Part shown: in pieces, positions 57,927 to 64,000 of the stretch
How positions within the stretch are numbered: position 1 is the stretch's first letter
Layout of the letters: each line of letters begins with the position of its first letter
From: Bin87 sp963666415
GTDB lineage: Bacteria; Chloroflexota; Dehalococcoidia; Lucifugimonadales; UBA3495
Length of the DNA stretch: 64,000 nucleotides
NCBI GenBank assembly: GCA_963666415.2
Contig: CAXXPD010000002.1
Location: 310,001 to 374,000, forward strand
Reading direction: 5' to 3'
Made by a program: the position numbers and the translations under genes
The notes under the pieces: model-generated
The model's database searches: none
Told to the model about the DNA's origin: nothing
What the model saw: only the letters and a program-made list of their open reading frames with translations

Positions 57927-58906
57927 TTAAAACGGCAAGCGCTCTGCCACTTCTTCCCACGCCCCTTCTTCAATCGTGGCGGTTGCAATCACGAATAGGC
58001 CATCCACCTTTACGTCATCCAGTGGCACTACCCCGGACAAGTTTGTCTCGAGGAACGCCTCCACCTCATCCTTCTGCGACTTGGCGTTTTTTCTTGCGCA
58101 AATGGGAAGATCATGGTCAAGTGCACGTCGGACCCGCTGTCCATAGACGCAGACCATCCCGACGACCAGCAGCACCCGTCAAAGCGCGTCATCGCTCCTC
58201 CCATGACGAAAGCATAAAATCCGCCATGGGCCCGATTCAGTGTCATGCCGAAATACTCGTCGGCATCCACACCAATATAATCGACGTAATCTACGCGCTG
58301 GAGCTCATTGTCGTCCAGCAGGAACCCGGACCCCTGGTCCAGCGCATCCAGCACCGTCTTCACCGCGCTCCCTTCCCCAATGAGTAGGGAACCTTCATCT
58401 TCCAACAACGCTATCTCCTCGTCCCCCAATCCTGTCCCCCAAACCTCGTACCCCCGGTACGTATCAGAGGCGAGGCCCCAAGCCTCATAAAGTGTTCTGA
58501 TCGACTCAAAATCGAAATCGCCCTTGACTACAGACAATTCTTCAAGTCCTCCGCTGAAGTCCAGCGATGCGATTGCGAACGAGCTGATATCCTCAAGCGA
58601 TACTGGACCCTCTTCCCCTTCGGGACCCAATAGGAATTCCAGTTCTCTAGGGGGATCAATGAGCGTGTCTCCCGCCACAATGGCCGCTATGTCCCAGACG
58701 CGCACCTCATGAACGTTTTCAGGAATCAGCGTCACCGCTCCCGTCCATTTTCCGCCGCCGCCTCCACTGTCCCCGCCGCCGCCGCTTCCGCCTCCACACG
58801 CCGATACAACCACCAACGAAAATAACATGAGCACAACGAGCCGCGCCGTTCGAAAAACCCGGCAGGGCCTCGGACACTCAACCCAATCAACCTCTTTCGA
58901 GCGCAT
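57927..58906 (-). pseudogene. Hypothetical lipoprotein, frameshifted at an A6 run near 58090
   Basis: From ATG 58906 (GGAGG upstream) the protein has a lipoprotein signal (lipobox VVSAC), a Gly/Ser-rich spacer, and a domain of about 230 residues (from KWTGAVTLIPENVHEVRVWDI). At HLTMIFPFAQEK the frame must move back one base at AAAAAAC to continue into NAKSQKDEVEAFLETNLSGVV and stop at 57927. No known family. The homopolymer makes a read error likely; slippage is possible. Confidence 0.7.
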
Positions 58907-59599
58907 CTTTGACCCTCCATTGCCGAGTACACTTTCCAAACCAGTGCCCTCGGCGAAATTGATTTCCGGCCGCGTTGAGCAACCAATAGTATAACTCGAC
59001 AGTTTGTTCGTACTATATGGCAGAGCTACGTTAGTAGCAGAGAAGCCGATTTCCAGAGTAATAACATTTGCCAGGAGCCGGATATCTCAATTCTTATGGC
59101 GTGAAATTGACAGAACCCACCACCTGCCGCCTGAAAACGGATGATCGGTCACAGCAGTCCGCGCTGGGGCTGTAGAATCCAAGGAGACCATCGTGATGCC
59201 GGCCTCGGCCGCCGCGGAGTCGCTGACGTAACGGTTCAATCCCGGCCCGCGCAATTCGCGTTGCTCCCGGATGAGCGCCGCAACGTCGGTATCCAAATTG
59301 ACGGACAGGACTGGCCCTCTGTATAGCTGGAACCGTGCCTTTCGCCTTCTTGCGCCCGTTTGCATCTGCAGGTTCTCAAGCTGTGCGACCGGCCGGGAGG
59401 CAATGTTCAACAGTACTGCGGTTGAAATCCATCTGCTGTTGCGTTGGAACGGGCCGGAACGAGTGGAAATGTTGCGGGCGAGTTGGCAGCTGACCACAGA
59501 CCTTAGATATTCGCCCGAATCAACGGCAAAGTATGGTTCGTTGCGCTTCGCGGGCAGTTCGGGTTGACAACGGTTGGCAGCGCACCTAGCGTGTGCGCC
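58907..59599. other. Mostly non-coding stretch with a possible ribbon-helix-helix remnant
   Basis: On the minus strand, 59365-59087 could encode 92 residues containing SVNLDTDVAALIREQRELRG followed by RYVSDSAAAEAG, a pattern like CopG/ParD antitoxins. No toxin gene or clear ribosome-binding site is adjacent. The rest has no recognisable gene. Confidence 0.35.
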
Positions 59600-59853
59600 A
59601 TGAGCCGACCAGGGAATCCCTCCCAGAGGATTAGCGAACAAGTCAAGGAAACGCTGGAACGCAACCACCTGGAACGCAACCACCGAGGGCGTAATAGCAA
59701 TATCACGGGTAACGTGGTTCGTGCCGCAGCGTCGGTGGCCGCCAGGGGGACCCGAGCAATGGGACGTGGGGCCGGCAATCTGGCCAGAGACGCCGCCGAG
59801 GGAGCAATCATCGCCGTTAACGAGGTGGGCGGCGAGGCCGGAGCATTCGTAAG
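59600..59853 (+). pseudogene. Hypothetical Gly/Ala-rich protein, 3' end cut by IS1380
   Basis: From ATG 59600 the frame encodes about 84 residues, MSRPGNPSQRISEQVKETLE, then Ala/Gly/Arg-rich VVRAAASVAARGTRAMGRGAGNLA up to the IS1380 left end at 59854. A 15-bp unit CTGGAACGCAACCAC is duplicated in frame (59654-59683), giving LERNHLERNH. The continuation beyond 62980 is not in frame. Confidence 0.5.
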
Positions 59854-60021
59854 CCCCAATCCACCGAAAAGATGAGTGTCGCGGTGTGCTGAAGGGGTAA
59901 GAAAGTGCTCCTGTGCATCTGGGATAATGGCTTTTGAAACAGGAAACCGTCCCCAGGCCAGGAGCACCCAAAAGATGCTAGCAGATGACCACCCCGACCG
60001 CATCCAAATCGCCTTTGACGA

Positions 60022-60184
60022 CAGGGCAATCGCATTCTCATTAGGAGGCAACAACCAGCGTCTGAATTTGCGGTTGCTGAGGTTGAATACGTCGTGTCCA
60101 GCAAAGATTGAAGGCGGTTGACGTTGTGCTGGAACGGAATCCGGCTCCCCTACCCCCATTGTTTTTGAGAATGCGATTGCCCTG
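60022..60184. mobile_element. 163-bp MITE related to ISAs1 ends
   Basis: Perfect 19-bp terminal repeats CAGGGCAATCGCATTCTCA and a perfect 10-bp duplication CCTTTGACGA (60012-60021 and 60185-60194). The outer ends match those of the ISAs1 elements (CAGGGCAATCGCG). No coding capacity. It is presumably mobilised by an ISAs1 transposase. Confidence 0.92.
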
Positions 60185-60195
60185 CCTTTGACGAC

Positions 60196-61425
60196 CAAGG
60201 CAATCGCGTTATAGATTGGTAGACTTGGCCAGGCATGCGAGTCCAGTGATATGAAGGGGAGAGGGGAGGAGTGATGAGAGAGGGGAAGGGCGCGTCCATT
60301 ATGGATTATTTCGGGACGTTGGAGGACCCCAGGATCGACCGGTGCAAGCGGCACCAGCTGCTGGACATCATTGCCATTGCCATCTGCGCCGTCATCTGCG
60401 GCGCCGACTCCTGGGTCTACATCGAATTGTTCGGCAAGAGCAAGCTGGAATGGTTCCAGACCTTCCTGGAACTGCCCCACGGCATCCCGTCCCACGACAC
60501 CTTCGGCGACGTCTTCTCCCGGCTGGACCCGGAGCAGTTCCAGCAGTGCTTCATGGCCTGGACCCAGGCGGTGTCCGACCTGATCCCCGGGGAAGTGGTG
60601 GCCATCGACGGCAAGACGGTACGGCGTTCCCACGACCGCAATGTGGGCAAGCGGGCCATCCACCTGGTCAGCGCCTGGGCCTCGGCCAACACGCTGACCC
60701 TGGGGCAGGTGAAGACCGCGGAGAAGTCCAACGAAATCACCGCGATCCCCCCGTTGCTGCCAATGCTGGAACTGAAGGGGTGCATCGTCACCATCGACGC
60801 CATGGGCTGCCAGCAGGAGATCGCCCAGGGGATTCTGGACCGGGGAGCCGGCTACGTGCTGGCGCTGAAGGAGAACCAAGGTCAACTGTATGAAGACGTG
60901 CGGGACCGGTTCGAGGGAGCGGAGGAGTTCGGCTTCGGGGGAGTGCCCCATGACTACGCCACCACCCTGAACAAAGACCACGGAAGGATAGAACGTCGGG
61001 AGTGCTGGACAATCAGCGACCCATCTTGCCTGGAGTACCTGAGCACCGGGCAGGACTGGCCCGGCCTGCGCTCGGTGGTCAAGGCGGTGGGCCGCTGGGA
61101 GACGCCGGCAGGGACCACGGTGCAGCCCCGGTACTACATCAGCAGCCTGGATGCCCCGGCGGAGCGACTGCTGAAGGTGGTGCGCACTCACTGGAGCATC
61201 GAGAACTGCTTGCACTGGAGCCTGGACGTGACTTTCGGGGAAGACCATTGCCGGATCCGCAAGGACCACGCTCCGCAGAACCTGGCCACGCTGCGGCAGG
61301 TTTCGCACAATCTGCTCAAGAACGAAACGAGCCTGAAGGTGGGCATCCAGGGGAAACGCCTCCAGGCCGGCTGGAAGGAGGACTACCTGCTAAAAGTCCT
61401 ACGCAGCTAAAACGCGATTGCCCTG
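60196..61425 (+). mobile_element. ISAs1-type element, copy 2
   Basis: Ends CAAGGCAATCGCGTT and AACGCGATTGCCCTG. A 10-bp duplication CTTTGACGAC (60186-60195 and 61426-61435) overlaps the duplication made by the adjacent MITE, so the same target was used twice. Confidence 0.92.
60271..61410 (+). CDS. ISAs1 family transposase (H-repeat-like)
   Basis: Intact 379-residue transposase differing from 38515-39654 by very few residues (for example Trp for Arg in VGRWETP and Leu for Met in QNLATLRQ). DDE candidates are in VVAIDGKTV, IVTIDAMGCQ and HWSIENCLHW. Intact ends and a target duplication suggest recent activity. Confidence 0.94.
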   Translation: MMREGKGASIMDYFGTLEDPRIDRCKRHQLLDIIAIAICAVICGADSWVYIELFGKSKLEWFQTFLELPHGIPSHDTFGDVFSRLDPEQFQQCFMAWTQAVSDLIPGEVVAIDGKTVRRSHDRNVGKRAIHLVSAWASANTLTLGQVKTAEKSNEITAIPPLLPMLELKGCIVTIDAMGCQQEIAQGILDRGAGYVLALKENQGQLYEDVRDRFEGAEEFGFGGVPHDYATTLNKDHGRIERRECWTISDPSCLEYLSTGQDWPGLRSVVKAVGRWETPAGTTVQPRYYISSLDAPAERLLKVVRTHWSIENCLHWSLDVTFGEDHCRIRKDHAPQNLATLRQVSHNLLKNETSLKVGIQGKRLQAGWKEDYLLKVLRS

Positions 61426-62979
61426 CTTTGACGACCACCGCCTGGTGGCCAATGCTGGGCTGATCCTGCCAGCCACGCTGGGCCGGCATCTGGGCCGGCC
61501 CGAACTGGTTGACCGGCACCTGGACCTGGGTCGCGCCCCAGGCCGAGCCAACACCGGCGACAAGGTGATGACGCTGGTGGCGTCTGCTCTGGCCGGAGGA
61601 GACTGCATTGACGACGCCGACGTGCTGCGCACCGGCGGGACGGCTAGCGCCATCGGCTGCGTAGTCAAGGCGCCATCCACCCTGGGGACCTTCCTGCGCA
61701 GTTTCCGGTGGGGCCACGTCCGCCAACTGGATCGGGTCAGCCGGGAGCTGCTGGCCCGGGCCTGGTCGGCTGGGGCCGGACCCGGCGACGGGCCGTTGAC
61801 CATCGACCTGGACTCCACCATCTGCGAGACCTACGGTCTGGCCAAGGAGGGGGCGCGCGACCACGGCTACACCGGCCAGCGAGGCTATCACCCGCTGCTG
61901 GCCATTGCCGCCGGCACCGGCGACGTGCTGATGGCTCGGCTGCGCAAGGGCCGCGCCAACACCGTTCGGGGCGCCGCCCACTTTCTACGCGAGACGGTGG
62001 GGCGAGTACGCTACGCTGGCGCCAGAGGACAACTCACGGTGCGGGCTGACAGCGGCTTCTACACCCACGCCATCGTCGCCGTCTGCCGCAAGATGGATGT
62101 GCGCTACTCCATCACCATCCGCCAGCAAGCCCGCCTGCGGAATATCATCGAGGCCATACCCGAGACTGACTGGACGCCGATTCCCTACTGGATGGACGGC
62201 GCCGCCGACGTGGCGGAGACCACCTACGTCCCCTTCCAGGATGAGCCCGACGCCGCACCGGTGCGGCTCATCGTCCGGCGGGTGCAGCCCACGCCCGGCT
62301 CCCAGCTGGCCCTCTTCGCCAGCTACCGCTATCACGGCTTCATCACCGACCGAGACGGGGACACCCTGGAACTGGAGGCCGACCATCGGCGCCACGCCGA
62401 GATCGAGAACGCCATCCGAGACCTCAAGTACGGCGTCGGGCTCAACCATCTCCCCTCAGGCCGCTTCGCCGCCAACGGCGCCTGGCTGGCGGTGCAGGTG
62501 ATGGCCCACAACCTGGCCCGCTGGACCGCGCGCATCGGTCTGGGTGAGCAACTGGTAACCACCAAGACCCTCCGACGACGCTTCTTCTCCCTCGCCGGAC
62601 GGCTCACCCGCTCGGCGCGCCGCCTCACTTTGCATCTTCCCCAGCGCTGGCCCTGGAAAAACCAGTTCAGTCGCGCCTTGGCTCGATTGCGAGCAATTCC
62701 ACTCCCAGCCTGACGGCGGCCGTCTGCCACTGACCCGCTATCCGGCCATCTGACCGTTCCCGCCAACTCGCGCCAACCCAGCCCGCGAAGGGCACTCCTT
62801 GCCCACTGCATCTCGAATTACGCCCGCCATGGCCACTGCGGGCCGCCATCATCGTGTCTGGGTGCCTACTTCACACCGCCCTCATCCCCATCTATTGGAA
62901 CTTGGCCTAGCCTGTTCGCCCTCCCTTGCCCATCAACCCTAGTGTCAACTCCAGCGTACATCGCTTCGGTGGATTCGGG

Positions 62980-63247
62980 GTTAGGAGCCCAATTCACCTA
63001 TGGCCTGCTGGTGGTCCTGTTCGTTGGCCTTGCGGGCAGCGAAAAAGTCATTGCAGACCTTGCCTATTCTGAACCCTGGTGGCTCACGCTGCCGGCGATC
63101 GTCATCGGGCTGGCAGCAGGTGGCCTGAGCGCCTACGGAGTGGGAAGGTTCTGTGGGGTGGATGCGCTCCCGTCGGCCGCAGCATCGCGCGCTGCCCGAA
63201 GGCTAGAGAACGGCGGGCAAACCCTAAAGCCTGACGACACTACCTGA
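62980..63247 (+). pseudogene. Small membrane protein, N-terminus lost to IS1380
   Basis: The frame after the IS1380 end encodes FTYGLLVVLFVGLAGSEKVI and WWLTLPAIVIGLAAGGLSAYGVG, two probable membrane helices, then a short soluble tail to the stop at 63247. The upstream start now lies within the IS end, so the native N-terminus is gone. No family recognised. Confidence 0.5.
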
Positions 63248-63334
63248 CGACATTAAGCGGGTGCATGGCCAGTCGGCAGCAACGCGGCTGATGCGTCGTG
63301 CCCCGCCCACCAACTTTCAAAGTGAGGAGTCCTC

Positions 63335-64000
63335 ATGACTACACAGGAGATATTTGCCGTCCTGTTGACGGCAGCAGCATCGATTATCATTTCGGGAGCG
63401 GCGGCCTGCACTGCGCCGGAGCCACTGATGCCGACGGCCACATCACCGCCAACCGACATGCCATCGCCCACCTCGACTTCGACCGTCGCACCGCCGCCGA
63501 CCCCGATGGCTACTGCCACGCTGGAGCCGACGCCAACCAGCACGTCACCTCCGCCCACGTATACTCCGGCGCCTACATTTACGCCCAAACCGCTGCGTAC
63601 GGCTACGCTCCAGCCTACTCCTACCCGCACGCCAGGGCCCACGTTCACCCCGCGGCCTAACAGCACACCGAGGCCGCCGAGTCCTATCGCTGGTCTGGAA
63701 AACGGTGGGTGGCTGGAACAAAATAAACGGGCGCGGGCGGCAGAAATCCGGGAATTGCCCTGGGTTGCGGACGGCGTTGACGATGCTGACCGTACCGCCG
63801 CCGAGGCGTTGATTGCGTGTGCGCGTTGGTATCCCGATGTGTTCAGCGCCTTGCTGCAAAAACCGTGGGTTGGGGACAGCATTACCGCTGGTGAAACTGT
63901 GGCTATTAACAGGCTACGTTGGACGGCACGGTACGCTCCCGAATTGGCTGAGCTGATGTTGCAAAAATCCTGGGTTCAGGATGGCATCACTGCGGATGAA
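63335..64000 (+). CDS. Lipoprotein with Pro/Thr-rich stalk and repeated Trp-Val motifs, 3' end outside window
   Basis: The frame is open for all 222 codons to the window edge. Residues 1-25 form a lipoprotein signal with lipobox GAAAC. Residues 26-125 are Pro/Thr/Ser-rich and probably a cell-surface stalk. From residue 130 a repeat begins: ELPWVADGVDDADRTAAEAL, then LQKPWVGDSITAGETVAINRL, then LQKSWVQDGITADE, with a period of about 40 residues and a conserved core WVxDxI. Function is unknown; repeats of this kind could form a helical scaffold. GAGGAG precedes ATG 63335. Confidence 0.8.
   Translation, partial: MTTQEIFAVLLTAAASIIISGAAACTAPEPLMPTATSPPTDMPSPTSTSTVAPPPTPMATATLEPTPTSTSPPPTYTPAPTFTPKPLRTATLQPTPTRTPGPTFTPRPNSTPRPPSPIAGLENGGWLEQNKRARAAEIRELPWVADGVDDADRTAAEALIACARWYPDVFSALLQKPWVGDSITAGETVAINRLRWTARYAPELAELMLQKSWVQDGITADE

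Larger units (their letters stand above)
59975..62713 (+). pseudogene. IS1380-type transposase interrupted at codon 15
   Basis: MLADDHPDRIQIAFDD (59975-60022) continues as HRLVANAGLILPATL after 61436. The 431-residue remainder is open, with DLDSTIC, RADSGFY and AEIENAIRD intact. An internal start could still give a nearly complete protein, so residual function is not excluded. Confidence 0.9.
59854..62979 (+). mobile_element. IS1380-type element, copy 3, containing a 163-bp mini-element and ISAs1 copy 2
   Basis: Ends CCCCAATCCACCGAAAAG and CGCTTCGGTGGATTCGGG are inverted repeats. The flanks GTAAG (59849-59853) and GTTAG (62980-62984) resemble a 5-bp duplication with one mismatch. Two insertions lie at its codon 15. 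Confidence 0.88.

Noticed and set aside
59503..61308. 601-codon minus-strand open frame
   Set aside because: It is antisense to the ISAs1 transposase and crosses the MITE; the same antisense frame appears at the other ISAs1 copy.

Overview
The window reads as one contig of a GC-rich bacterium, most probably a Chloroflexota of the SAR202/Dehalococcoidia type. This is inference from gene content: GMC oxidoreductases, LLM flavin monooxygenase, SDR, DUF3500, a SCO1664-family/DUF3090 pair, and a lipoprotein ABC receptor with a Val/Thr/Glu-rich linker. No rRNA or tRNA gene was found, so the taxonomy is not proven.

Positions 1-21.2 kb are ordinary chromosome: a GMC oxidoreductase (3' end outside the window), an SGNH hydrolase, a branched-chain-amino-acid-type ABC transporter (receptor on +, LivM/H/F/G on -) beside an LLM monooxygenase, a Lin0512-family protein, a complete molybdate operon modABC, a HAD phosphatase, the SCO1664/DUF3090 pair, a YifB/ComM ATPase, a DUF3500 protein and a two-gene operon of thioredoxin-fold lipoproteins. 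The molybdate importer fits a lineage rich in oxidoreductases. Two genes here carry single-base frameshifts.

Positions 21.3-62.98 kb are an insertion-sequence graveyard. There are four IS66-type, three IS1380-type, four IS256-type, two ISAs1-type, three IS701/IS4-like, one intact IS21-type and one integrase-type element, plus three kinds of small non-autonomous element. They sit inside one another, and the order of events can be read from target-site duplications (TSDs). The deepest stack is an IS256 copy (44,722-55,118) split by a 9.03-kb block that itself contains an IS701-like copy split by an IS21. Host genes between them are mostly broken: an HsdM fragment, an interrupted two-gene unit of unknown function, an MmeI-like restriction-modification gene cut by ISAs1, a duplicated and truncated SDR, and an XRE-regulator tail. 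Intact host genes in this zone are a VOC protein, a Cys-rich zinc-binding protein, a HEPN-like protein, an SDR, a second GMC oxidoreductase and a dodecin.

The last kilobase holds a small membrane-protein remnant and the start of a Pro/Thr-linker lipoprotein with repeated Trp-Val motifs that runs off the window.

Two intergenic repeat families, a 179-bp inverted-repeat element in two distant copies, and a series of short exact tandem duplications are spread through the window. I saw no CRISPR array and no intact multi-gene defence system. The most unusual content is the transposon stratigraphy, the small mobile elements and the remains of a restriction/HEPN/zinc-protein island at 34.6-38.4 kb.
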